From: Flavobacterium cauense R2A-7
GTDB taxonomy: Bacteria > Bacteroidota > Bacteroidia > Flavobacteriales > Flavobacteriaceae
Assembly (NCBI RefSeq): GCF_000498475.1
Contig: NZ_AVBI01000018.1
Location: 1-64,000 of the forward strand
Reading direction: 5' to 3'
DNA length: 64,000 nucleotides
Shown: one piece after another, positions 7,805-15,270 of the stretch
Layout: each line of letters starts with the position of its first letter
Position numbering within the stretch: the first letter of the stretch is position 1
Position numbers and translations under genes: made by a program
The notes under the pieces: model-generated
The model's input: the letters and a program-made list of their open reading frames with translations, nothing else
Told to the model about the DNA's origin: nothing
Database searches by the model: none

Positions 7805-9355
7805 ATGGCAACAACAGCAGTAGACCAATTTGGTATTCAGGAAGCCTTACAACAATTAGGCTTAAAAGAAATAAATGAAGGAACTTCTACAGGTTCCAAC
7901 TGGTTTTCCAACGGAAAAATTATCGAGTCGTATTCACCGGCTACAGGCGAATTGATCGGAAAAGTAAAATCTTCTACAAAAGAAGATTACGAAACCGCAA
8001 TGAGCGCAGCAGAAGAAGCCTTCAAAACATGGCGTTTGGTTCCGGCTCCAAAACGTGGCGAAATTGTTCGTCAAATGGGTGAGGAACTTAGAAAACATAA
8101 AGAAGCTTTAGGTAAATTGGTTTCCTTTGAAATGGGGAAATCGTACCAAGAAGGTTTAGGAGAAGTGCAGGAAATGATCGACATCTGTGATTTCGCAGTA
8201 GGTTTGTCCCGTCAGTTACACGGTTTAACGATGCACTCGGAGCGTCCAATGCACAGAATGTACGAGCAATGGCATCCGTTTGGCGTAGTAGGAATCATTT
8301 CTGCGTTCAACTTCCCGGTAGCGGTTTGGTCATGGAACTCAATGTTGGCTTGGATTTGTGGAGACGTTTGTATCTGGAAACCAAGTTCAAAAACACCTTT
8401 GTGTGGGGTTGCGTGTCAAAACATCATCCAAACGGTATTGGAAAGAAATAATCTTCCGGAAGGCATCAGCTGTTTAGTAGTGGGTAACGAATCAGGAGAT
8501 TTAATCAATAACGACAAACGTATTCCATTGGTATCGTTTACAGGTTCTACACGAATCGGTCGTCACGTATCACAGGTTGTTGCTTCTCGTTTCGGAAACA
8601 CTATCCTTGAGTTGGGTGGAAACAACGCCATCATCGTTTCAGAACATTCTGATCTTTCCATGGTATTGGTAGGAGCAGTGTTCGGAGCAGTAGGTACAGC
8701 TGGACAACGTTGTACGTCTACGCGTCGTTTAATCGTTCACGAAAGTGTGTACGACAAAACCTTAGAAGTATTAAAGGGCGCTTACGGACAGTTGAAAATC
8801 GGAAATCCATTAGACGAAACCAACCACGTTGGACCGCTAATCGATAAAGGTGCTGTTCAGGATTACTTAAATGCTATCGCAAAAGCGAAAGCTGAAGGCG
8901 GACGCGTAATCGTTGAAGGCGGTGTTTTAGAAGGCGAAGGCTACGAAAGCGGCTGTTACGTGAAACCATGTATCATTGAAGCGAAAAACGAATTCGAAAT
9001 CGTACAACACGAAACATTTGCTCCGGTATTGTATGTGATGAAATACAGCACAATCGAGGAAGCAATTGCATTGCAAAACGGTGTGCCTCAAGGATTATCT
9101 TCATCAATTTTCACGAACAACATGAGAGAAATGGAATTGTTCCTTTCTGCAGCAGGATCCGATTGTGGTATCGCGAACGTAAACATCGGAACTTCCGGTG
9201 CGGAAATTGGTGGTGCTTTTGGTGGTGAAAAAGAAACCGGTGGAGGCCGTGAGTCAGGATCCGATGCTTGGAAAGCCTACATGAGAAGACAAACCAATAC
9301 GATTAACTACGGAACAGCGCTTCCGTTAGCACAAGGAATCAAATTTGATTTTTAA
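7805..9355 (+). CDS. amaB: ALDH7-family aldehyde dehydrogenase (alpha-aminoadipic semialdehyde dehydrogenase type)
   Basis: 516 residues with the full aldehyde dehydrogenase layout. The catalytic Cys303 is in GQRCTSTRR and the general base Glu269 in LELGGNN. Flanking motifs such as FGGEKETGGGRESGSDAWK are those of the antiquitin/ALDH7A1 branch rather than of aminomuconate semialdehyde dehydrogenases. The family oxidises alpha-aminoadipic semialdehyde in lysine or pipecolate breakdown using NAD+. It follows the dioxygenase gene but has its own promoter-like box and terminator, so a shared pathway is not implied. Substrate assignment within ALDH7 is inference. Confidence 0.85.
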   Translation: MATTAVDQFGIQEALQQLGLKEINEGTSTGSNWFSNGKIIESYSPATGELIGKVKSSTKEDYETAMSAAEEAFKTWRLVPAPKRGEIVRQMGEELRKHKEALGKLVSFEMGKSYQEGLGEVQEMIDICDFAVGLSRQLHGLTMHSERPMHRMYEQWHPFGVVGIISAFNFPVAVWSWNSMLAWICGDVCIWKPSSKTPLCGVACQNIIQTVLERNNLPEGISCLVVGNESGDLINNDKRIPLVSFTGSTRIGRHVSQVVASRFGNTILELGGNNAIIVSEHSDLSMVLVGAVFGAVGTAGQRCTSTRRLIVHESVYDKTLEVLKGAYGQLKIGNPLDETNHVGPLIDKGAVQDYLNAIAKAKAEGGRVIVEGGVLEGEGYESGCYVKPCIIEAKNEFEIVQHETFAPVLYVMKYSTIEEAIALQNGVPQGLSSSIFTNNMREMELFLSAAGSDCGIANVNIGTSGAEIGGAFGGEKETGGGRESGSDAWKAYMRRQTNTINYGTALPLAQGIKFDF

Positions 9356-9373
9356 TCTAATTAAACCATATAA

Positions 9374-9413
9374 AAAAAAACCCGTTCCGAAATCATCAGA
9401 ACGGGTTTTTTTA
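9374..9413. terminator. Bidirectional terminator between the ALDH7 and phnA genes
   Basis: A 14-pair stem (9374-9387 with 9399-9412) has the core ACCCGTTC/GAACGGGT and A and T runs on its flanks. It lies between convergent genes and can serve both. Confidence 0.85.
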
Positions 9414-9430
9414 TTTATCAGAAGTTAAAC

Positions 9431-10003
9431 TTACTTAGTTTTCTTCACATACTGTGTAAGGATCACAATATGCTGTCCTTCCACGCGGCCTTCAATCTGT
9501 TCGGCATTGTCCCAAACCAGTTTGATGTTGTGCACTGCGGCACCACGTTTAGCGGTGAAATTAGCGCCTTTTACGTCCAAATCTTTAATTAAGACTACAG
9601 AATCCCCATCTAACAAAATATTGCCGTTAGAATCCTTGTGCACGATTTTGCCTTCGTCGTCGTCACCTTCTCCTGTTGCTTTTGCCCATTCCAAGGCTTC
9701 TTCATCCAGATACATCATTTCTAACAGGTCGTTTTTCTTTAAACGGGTCAGCATCCGCCAGGAAACAATCTGTACCGGTAAATGCTCGCTCCACATGCTG
9801 TCGGAAAGACAGTGCCAATGGTTCGGATCGGTAGTTTCCGGGTTTTCAATCTGACCCACGCAGGTTTTACAGGCTAAAATACTGTCGTTTAAGGTGTCTT
9901 TCGAATCCGGCGGAATATTGTATACCACTAAATCGTGCGGGTTGCCACACAATTCGCATTTGGAATCACTTCGGTCTTTTAGTTTTTTTTCAATTACGCT
10001 CAT
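9431..10003 (-). CDS. yjdM: PhnA/YjdM-family protein
   Basis: 190 residues. The N-terminus has a zinc-ribbon-like Cys pair (CELCGNP, residues 16-19) matched by CKTC further on. The C-terminal 70 residues (from KDSNGNILLDGDSVVLIKDL) are the PhnA domain, with its conserved sequence through KRGAAVHNIKLV. The length matches the longer PhnA form. The E. coli member was named after phosphonate use, but the biochemical role is still unclear, so I give only the family. It ends at the shared terminator with the ALDH7 gene. Confidence 0.85.
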   Translation of the reverse strand: MSVIEKKLKDRSDSKCELCGNPHDLVVYNIPPDSKDTLNDSILACKTCVGQIENPETTDPNHWHCLSDSMWSEHLPVQIVSWRMLTRLKKNDLLEMMYLDEEALEWAKATGEGDDDEGKIVHKDSNGNILLDGDSVVLIKDLDVKGANFTAKRGAAVHNIKLVWDNAEQIEGRVEGQHIVILTQYVKKTK

Positions 10004-10051
10004 AATAATGTGTTTGGTGTTTATAAAAAATTATTGTGTTTTGGTGTTTAT

Positions 10052-10600
10052 TTAAAATCGATAACCGAGGCTCAATCCGGCGTTTAGTTCCACCGCCCAG
10101 AAACGGTCGTTCACGTCTTCACTGAAATTGCGGTTAATGTTGGCATAAGGAGCGAATGCAAAATGATCGTTCCACACCCATTTGTAACCCATACCCACGC
10201 CTAAAATAAAACTGTCCAGGTCGGTTTTTTTAATATAATCGAGTTGCGTTACCTCGTCGGTCTTTTTTTCTTCGAAATCCCCAAAGCGGTATTTCAGCAT
10301 GGGGGAAATGTAATACCCGCTGCTGTTCGCGCTGAAATAAAAATTGGCGTTCACAGCCACACTGTTGGTGTTGAATTTGTACCCGTCTTTTTTGATTTCC
10401 GGCCAATACGAGTAGCGATCGTTGATAAAAAGTTCGCCTCCTATGGAAAAGCCGTCTTCGATGAAATGTTCATACCCCACTTCAACCGACTGAATTACAA
10501 GGGTGTTGAAGAAGTTCATCTTTACCTCGTTTTTCTTTTGTGCGTGAACAGAAAACAGTCCGACAAACAACATTCCGAACAGTAAGCATTTATTTTTCAT
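10052..10600 (-). CDS. Small outer membrane beta-barrel protein
   Basis: 182 residues from the ATG at 10598-10600, which opens a clean signal peptide (MKNKCLLFGMLFVGLFSVHA); a longer in-frame start would run into the phosphatase gene and lacks a signal. The mature part alternates hydrophobic and polar residues in strands, has YYISPMLKYRFGDF and ends in an aromatic residue (LSLGYRF), as outer membrane barrels do. It resembles DUF3575-type porin-like proteins. It is 28 bases downstream of the phosphatase gene on the same strand, probably co-transcribed. Specific function unknown. Confidence 0.7.
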   Translation of the reverse strand: MKNKCLLFGMLFVGLFSVHAQKKNEVKMNFFNTLVIQSVEVGYEHFIEDGFSIGGELFINDRYSYWPEIKKDGYKFNTNSVAVNANFYFSANSSGYYISPMLKYRFGDFEEKKTDEVTQLDYIKKTDLDSFILGVGMGYKWVWNDHFAFAPYANINRNFSEDVNDRFWAVELNAGLSLGYRF

Positions 10601-10628
10601 GGCTTCAAATTTTTTGTAAAGATACGGA

Positions 10629-11357
10629 TTAGTTGCGACCCCGCTCCTCCGGATACAATTCCGGTAACGGTTTACTTTGCCAGAACTCTTTGGTATCCAC
10701 ATCCATAATGGTCAGTCGGCCTTTGAAGGCGGCACCGGTGTCGACATTCCAAACATTGGCGCGGTTTACCGGAACCGAATACCCAATGCGGGTTACAGGA
10801 GTGTGTCCGATAAAAATCTCGTCGTACAACGCCATGCGTTTCGGGTAGAAAAGATCCTTTCGCGATAAAGTTTTGTCCATGGATAAAGCGGCTTCCCATA
10901 AAGTACGGTCCCAACAGAACATGCCTTTAAAATATTCGTATTCCACCCCTTTCAGGTTGGTAAATCCGGCGTGTACAAACAAACGGTTCTGTTCGTCCAG
11001 ATGATAGTCGTTCAAACGTGACAAAAATTCGATATGCGCTGCAATTTTGTCGGCTTCAACGTTTTGGTAGACTTCCACGGTCGACTGTCCGCCGTGCAAA
11101 CGCCATTCGTCGTTGTCTTCCCCGTCGGACAACCATCGCAGTACCATTTCCTCATGATTCCCGCGAATAAAAAGACAATTGTGGGTTTTGTCCAATTCAA
11201 TCAAATGATCAATAACGTAAGGCGTGTCGTTCCAGCCGTCTACAAAATCTCCTAAAAAAATGAGTTTGTCGTTCGGAGTCACTTTGGCCCGGTCCAAAAC
11301 CTGTACTAAGGCTTTCAGTCCGCCGTGTATGTCCCCGATTACTAAGGTTCTGCTCAT
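10629..11357 (-). CDS. PPP-family serine/threonine phosphatase or Ap4A-hydrolase-like metallophosphoesterase
   Basis: 242 residues carrying the PPP phosphoesterase signature: GDIHG (residues 8-12), GDFVDGW near 36 and RGNHEEM near 65, with a later His in FVHAGF and GHTPV. These place two metal ions and support an active enzyme. The size matches bacterial PPP proteins such as lambda phosphatase or PrpE/ApaH relatives, and I cannot separate a protein phosphatase from a dinucleoside tetraphosphatase by eye. It is the first gene of a two-gene minus-strand unit with the beta-barrel gene. Confidence 0.85.
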   Translation of the reverse strand: MSRTLVIGDIHGGLKALVQVLDRAKVTPNDKLIFLGDFVDGWNDTPYVIDHLIELDKTHNCLFIRGNHEEMVLRWLSDGEDNDEWRLHGGQSTVEVYQNVEADKIAAHIEFLSRLNDYHLDEQNRLFVHAGFTNLKGVEYEYFKGMFCWDRTLWEAALSMDKTLSRKDLFYPKRMALYDEIFIGHTPVTRIGYSVPVNRANVWNVDTGAAFKGRLTIMDVDTKEFWQSKPLPELYPEERGRN

Positions 11358-11480
11358 GAGTTGCGCTTAATTTTAGTCAAATGTCCAAAAAACAATTGGG
11401 ATTATCAAACCTATCGGAAACGAATTCCGGAATTAACATTTTTTGATAAAAACCCGCAAGAGAACAATTGGCCGGGGAGA

Positions 11481-11488
11481 TAGTTTTG
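11481..11488 (+). promoter_or_regulatory. -7 box upstream of the small lipoprotein gene
   Basis: TAGTTTTG matches TAnnTTTG, 45 bases before the ATG at 11534. The preceding 120 bases hold no gene. Confidence 0.45.
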
Positions 11489-11533
11489 CCCTGAATCTAA
11501 ACCACTTCAACTAACTAAACCCACCATAAAAAA

Positions 11534-11743
11534 ATGAAAACAATTGCTACATTATTCGCTGTTTTTCTAGTGCTTCTTTTACTTGCATCGTGTTCCAACG
11601 ACGACATGCAACCGCCACAACCGCCATTGCCAAACGTTGTTCTTGAGAATACCGCAACCGATGCGATGATGCAAAGGGATTCGATTTCTAAAGAGGAGGA
11701 TATTGATCCGCCAAAATTACCGACTCCTCCGATTAAAACTTAA
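11534..11743 (+). CDS. Small Pro-rich lipoprotein
   Basis: 69 residues: a signal peptide with lipobox LASC (Cys20), then SNDDMQPPQPPLP, an acidic-then-Pro-rich stretch, and a second Pro-rich tail (PPKLPTPP). There is no recognisable domain. The acidic residues after the Cys suggest surface display. A promoter-like box precedes it, and a further box stands between it and the histidine kinase gene, so the two need not share a transcript. Proteins of this type are common and unnamed in Flavobacterium. Confidence 0.65.
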   Translation: MKTIATLFAVFLVLLLLASCSNDDMQPPQPPLPNVVLENTATDAMMQRDSISKEEDIDPPKLPTPPIKT

Positions 11744-11776
11744 TAAATCAAATTATCTTTTTATAAAGTAGTTTAG

Positions 11777-11784
11777 TATTTTTG
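11777..11784 (+). promoter_or_regulatory. -7 box upstream of the histidine kinase gene
   Basis: TATTTTTG matches TAnnTTTG. It ends 18 bases before the ATG at 11803, so a longer in-frame start at 11782 would overlap the promoter and is rejected. Confidence 0.45.
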
Positions 11785-11802
11785 ACAATATTTTACTTAC
11801 AA

Positions 11803-13845
11803 ATGAATTTTATAAGAAAAATCTTCTTAGTTATTTTATTGCTGTTAGTTTCAAATAGTTGTGTCAAAAGAGAAAGTAAATTGGCTACTAACTCTAAATT
11901 GGCAGCAATAGATAGTTTATTTCATAACATTGCTGTTGAAAAGAATAACAGACATAAAGTAGTATATCTTAAAGAGTTAAAAGATAAAATAGATTTTTTA
12001 AAATATGATACTTTGGTTAGAAAACGCTATGTAGATCTAGCGTTGCTATATTTTCAGTTAAATAGTTTAAATTCTTTTAAAAAAACATCTGAAAAAATTG
12101 AGAAGAAGGCGACTTTGAGTAGAGATACATTAGGAATAATCCAGTCGAAATGTTTTCTAGCAACGTATTACGTGACAAAATTTAAAAATGATAGTGCTTA
12201 TTACTATTATTCAAAAGCTGAAAAGCTTTCTAAAAATTTTAAGGATAAACCCTTTCTTGGTTCAATATTGATGAACAAAGCAGAACTGTTAACTTACCAA
12301 AAAGATTTTACAGGTGCTGAAACATTGGCCACACAAGCACTTAGGATTGGGAGTGAGAAAAAAGACAATTCTTTGGTTTATAATTGTTATTTGATTTTAG
12401 GAAAATCATTGAAAGGATTAAATAATGATGAAACGGCTTTAGATTATTATTTAAAAGCGCTAAAGAAAACAGATGAATTGAAAGGTGACTATCAATTTTT
12501 ATCTCTGAAGGCTCAAATGTATAACTATATCGCTCTATTAAAATTAAAACAAAGAGATTATAATGCTTCTATATATTTTGCGAATCAAGGATTATCATTA
12601 GATGATTTTAAAAAATCTCAACCGACAATTTACTGTTATTTGAAAAATTCATTGGCTTATTCGCAGTTTAAGCTTGGAGACAATAAAAGCTACTCTGTTT
12701 TTGAAGAAACATTGAATTTAGGGAATGATTTGAAAAATTTTCAGATTCAATTAAATTCTAAGTATAATCTTTCAGAATATTATTTATTCAAAAAAGATAC
12801 TCTAAAAGCTATGCAGTATGGTACTAGTGTTTTAGCATTAGCCCATACCAACAACGTTTTCGAAGACGAACTCAAAGCGTTGGAATTGCTGGCAAAAATT
12901 GATCCGACCAACGGTGCCAATTATAATCAGCGCTATATTACGCTCAACGACAGTCTGCAAAACGTAGAGCGTGCCACGCGTAATAAATTCGCCCGAATCG
13001 AGTTTGAAACCGACGAAATCACGAATCAGAAAAATTTAGCCGAAGCCGAAAAGGATAAAATATCAGCACAACGCTGGATGATTCTTGGTTTCAGTTTGTT
13101 TTTTATCGTTTCGCTTTTATTGTTGTATGTTTCCCGTTTGCAGCGTTCCAAAAGCAGGGAGCTGCAATACCTTCAGAAACAACAGAAAGCCAGTGAGGAA
13201 ATCTACCGTTTGATGTTAGACCAGCAGCAAAAAATTGAAGAAGGGAAGCAAATCGAAAAACGTCGCATTTCCAAAGAATTACACGACGGTATTATGGGCA
13301 AGCTCACCGCCATCCGTCTAAATCTCTTTGTTTTGGGTAAAAAAACCGATCCCGAAACCATCACCCGATGTCTGGAACATGTAGCCGAAATTCAGAACAT
13401 CGAAAAAGAAATCCGGAAAATATCCCACGACCTGAACCAAAATCTCTTTACCGATGTGTCTGATTTTACGTTGATGGTCAATAATTTGGTCGACAATATT
13501 AAAGAACATTCCGAGATTCGTTTTAAAATCGTTGCCGACGAGAAAATCGACTGGAACAAGATAAACAGCTTAGTGAAAATGCAGGTGTACCGTATCCTCC
13601 AAGAAGCTTTGCAAAACATCGAAAAATACGCTCAAGCCAAAAATGTCGTAATCAGCATACTTGAGAAAGAGGAAAAGTTGAGTGTTACGATAACCGATGA
13701 CGGCATCGGATTTGAAGTCAATTCGGCGAAAAACGGTATCGGACACAAAAATATGCGCGAACGGGCTGCCGAAATCAACGGAGAATTCACGATTTCTTCA
13801 ATTGTAGGAAAAGGAACAAAAATTAATTTGATAATTCCAACATAG
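11803..13845 (+). CDS. TPR-containing membrane sensor histidine kinase (NarX/DesK type)
   Basis: 680 residues. The N-terminus looks like a lipoprotein or uncleaved signal (LLVSNSC). Residues of about 60-400 are helical TPR-like repeats (for example ETALDYYLKALKKTDEL), followed by one membrane helix at about 425-444 and a coiled coil. The HisKA_3 dimerisation domain has phospho-acceptor His494 in KELHDG, and the HATPase domain has the N box in EALQNIEKYA and G boxes DDGIGF and GIGHKNM. The response regulator follows after 33 bases. The first half is distinctly AT-richer than the second (sampled 60-base lines 22-30 percent G+C against 40-50), with the change near 12840. Confidence 0.88.
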   Translation: MNFIRKIFLVILLLLVSNSCVKRESKLATNSKLAAIDSLFHNIAVEKNNRHKVVYLKELKDKIDFLKYDTLVRKRYVDLALLYFQLNSLNSFKKTSEKIEKKATLSRDTLGIIQSKCFLATYYVTKFKNDSAYYYYSKAEKLSKNFKDKPFLGSILMNKAELLTYQKDFTGAETLATQALRIGSEKKDNSLVYNCYLILGKSLKGLNNDETALDYYLKALKKTDELKGDYQFLSLKAQMYNYIALLKLKQRDYNASIYFANQGLSLDDFKKSQPTIYCYLKNSLAYSQFKLGDNKSYSVFEETLNLGNDLKNFQIQLNSKYNLSEYYLFKKDTLKAMQYGTSVLALAHTNNVFEDELKALELLAKIDPTNGANYNQRYITLNDSLQNVERATRNKFARIEFETDEITNQKNLAEAEKDKISAQRWMILGFSLFFIVSLLLLYVSRLQRSKSRELQYLQKQQKASEEIYRLMLDQQQKIEEGKQIEKRRISKELHDGIMGKLTAIRLNLFVLGKKTDPETITRCLEHVAEIQNIEKEIRKISHDLNQNLFTDVSDFTLMVNNLVDNIKEHSEIRFKIVADEKIDWNKINSLVKMQVYRILQEALQNIEKYAQAKNVVISILEKEEKLSVTITDDGIGFEVNSAKNGIGHKNMRERAAEINGEFTISSIVGKGTKINLIIPT

Positions 13846-13878
13846 TTTTATACTTTCACGCGAAAATATAACACGAAA

Positions 13879-14541
13879 ATGCCTGTTAAAATTCTTTTTG
13901 TAGATGACCATCCTTCCCAAATCCTTGGTTATAAAACCATTCTAGCCTACAATAACCGAAATCTCGAGCTTGAGTCGACCGAATGCTACAATTGCAAAGA
14001 CGCTTTTTCCATACTAACAGACATGGTCAACCCGCCGGATTTCGACTTAGTTTTTTTAGACCGCAGCATGCCGGCGTTTGAAGAGCAAGGTATCTTTTCC
14101 GGAGAAGATTTGGCTGTTTTATGGAGAAAGAAATTTCCGGAAACTAAAATTGTCATTCTCACTTCGCATGCCGAATCCTTTATTATTTATGATGTTGTAA
14201 AGAAAGTTCACCCGGCAGGATTGTTAATCAAAAGCGATTTCAGTGCCGATGAATTATTGCAGGCATTCGATTTAATTATGGATGACGAAACGTATCACAG
14301 CGAAACCGTGCGCAAAGCCATTAAAGAATTACTGTCCCGTGAGGATTATCTGGACAGTATTAACCGGCAAATTATCATGCTCATTTCCCAAGGGTTTAAA
14401 ACCAAGACCATTGCGGGGGAAATCAATCTGACCGAAAGTGCCGTAGAAAAGCGAAAAGCCAAGATAAAGGACTATTTCTGTATTGACAAAGGCAATGATG
14501 AAGACATTATCCGGGAAGCTAGAAAGCTGGGATTTATTTGA
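13879..14541 (+). CDS. NarL/LuxR-type response regulator
   Basis: 220 residues. The receiver has the acidic pair Asp9/Asp10, phospho-acceptor Asp61 (VFLDRSMP), Thr95 and Lys118, all in canonical positions. The C-terminal helix-turn-helix (about 160-210) has FKTKTIAGEINLTESAVEKRKAKI, a LuxR-type recognition pattern. The insert EEQGIFSG after the active Asp is a little longer than usual. It lies directly after the kinase gene and is its likely partner. Targets are unknown, but the envelope genes that follow are natural candidates. Confidence 0.9.
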   Translation: MPVKILFVDDHPSQILGYKTILAYNNRNLELESTECYNCKDAFSILTDMVNPPDFDLVFLDRSMPAFEEQGIFSGEDLAVLWRKKFPETKIVILTSHAESFIIYDVVKKVHPAGLLIKSDFSADELLQAFDLIMDDETYHSETVRKAIKELLSREDYLDSINRQIIMLISQGFKTKTIAGEINLTESAVEKRKAKIKDYFCIDKGNDEDIIREARKLGFI

Positions 14542-14631
14542 TTTTAACATTAATTGCGGAAAAACCACAACACCGTCTTTTTTCATGAGATTACTTTTAC
14601 CACATCAAATTACTGCAGAAAAATTTGAAGT

Positions 14632-14676
14632 TTAAAAAGTAAAAAAATCAAGAATTATTAAAAAGTAAAAAAATCA
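14632..14676 (+). repeat. 19-base direct repeat before the Cys-rich secreted protein gene
   Basis: TTAAAAAGTAAAAAAATCA occurs exactly at 14632-14650 and again at 14658-14676, with 7 bases between. The second copy runs into the ATG at 14676, so it forms the ribosome-binding region. Confidence 0.85.
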
Positions 14677-15212
14677 TGAAAAAATTATTATTTGGGTTTG
14701 TTGCCGTTATTGCTTTTGGATTCAATGTTAATGCTCAAAAATTTACAAGTGAAGAAGTTAGAGTTGAATTAGCCAAAGGGATGGTCTCGTTTGTTGAAGG
14801 AGTAAAACCAGCATATGTAAAAGGTCAAACTTATGAAACTTTTGAGAAAACAATTATTGGTAAATGGCAAAATACCGAGAATGGAACAGCCCTGTTAAAA
14901 AAAGCATATACTTACATAAATTCATCCGTTTCTTCTGATGCTATTATAAAAACGGATTCAGGTATAGAAATTGGTAATGCGTTGTCATTTGTATATACAC
15001 TACAACAAAAAAATCCAAAGGCCGATGGAGTAGAATTATTTGGAGGAACCACAGGAGATTACAATCCATATTCTTCTTTAAAAATGGCAAGTTGTAAATG
15101 GTATCAGCTTTTATGTCATTTAAATAACCTTTTAAATTTTATTGAGGATCATCAGCAGACAATTTGTGGTATTTTGTATGCATTCAATGTTCAATGTCCT
15201 AAACAACCTTAG
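14676..15212 (+). CDS. Secreted protein of unknown function with four-Cys hydrophobic C-terminus
   Basis: 178 residues with a signal peptide ending near VNAQ (residue 21). I do not recognise the family. The body (22-135) is Lys/Glu-rich and probably helical. The last 39 residues differ: four Cys at 140, 147, 164 and 174, separated by hydrophobic helical segments (LNNLLNFI, GILYAF). This looks like a small disulfide-bonded module and resembles secreted peptide precursors, but no bacteriocin motif is certain. The gene is AT-rich and lies between a two-component system and an aspartyl protease lipoprotein gene. Real gene: fairly sure. Role: open. Confidence 0.7.
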   Translation: MKKLLFGFVAVIAFGFNVNAQKFTSEEVRVELAKGMVSFVEGVKPAYVKGQTYETFEKTIIGKWQNTENGTALLKKAYTYINSSVSSDAIIKTDSGIEIGNALSFVYTLQQKNPKADGVELFGGTTGDYNPYSSLKMASCKWYQLLCHLNNLLNFIEDHQQTICGILYAFNVQCPKQP

Positions 15213-15254
15213 TTATATATACAAGAACCATGTCATTGAACATGGTTCTTGTAT
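15187..15254 (+). promoter_or_regulatory. Two mutually exclusive RNA stems between the Cys-rich protein and aspartyl protease genes
   Basis: A perfect 14-pair hairpin (15219-15232 with 15241-15254, loop 8) stands just after the stop codon. Bases 15234-15243 are also an exact complement of ATGTTCAATG at 15187-15196, inside the last codons. The two pairings share 15241-15243 and cannot both form. No T run follows, so simple termination is unlikely. A translating ribosome would cover the first strand and favour the hairpin. Confidence 0.55.
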
Positions 15255-15270
15255 CTTAAAAAAGTTAAAT

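Noticed and set aside
7139..9355. ALDH as aminomuconate semialdehyde dehydrogenase of the kynurenine pathway
   Set aside because: Tempting from its neighbour, but the sequence motifs are those of ALDH7 (antiquitin), and a separate promoter box stands between the genes.
15219..15254. The 14-pair hairpin as an intrinsic terminator
   Set aside because: No T run follows on either strand; reported instead as a possible regulatory structure.
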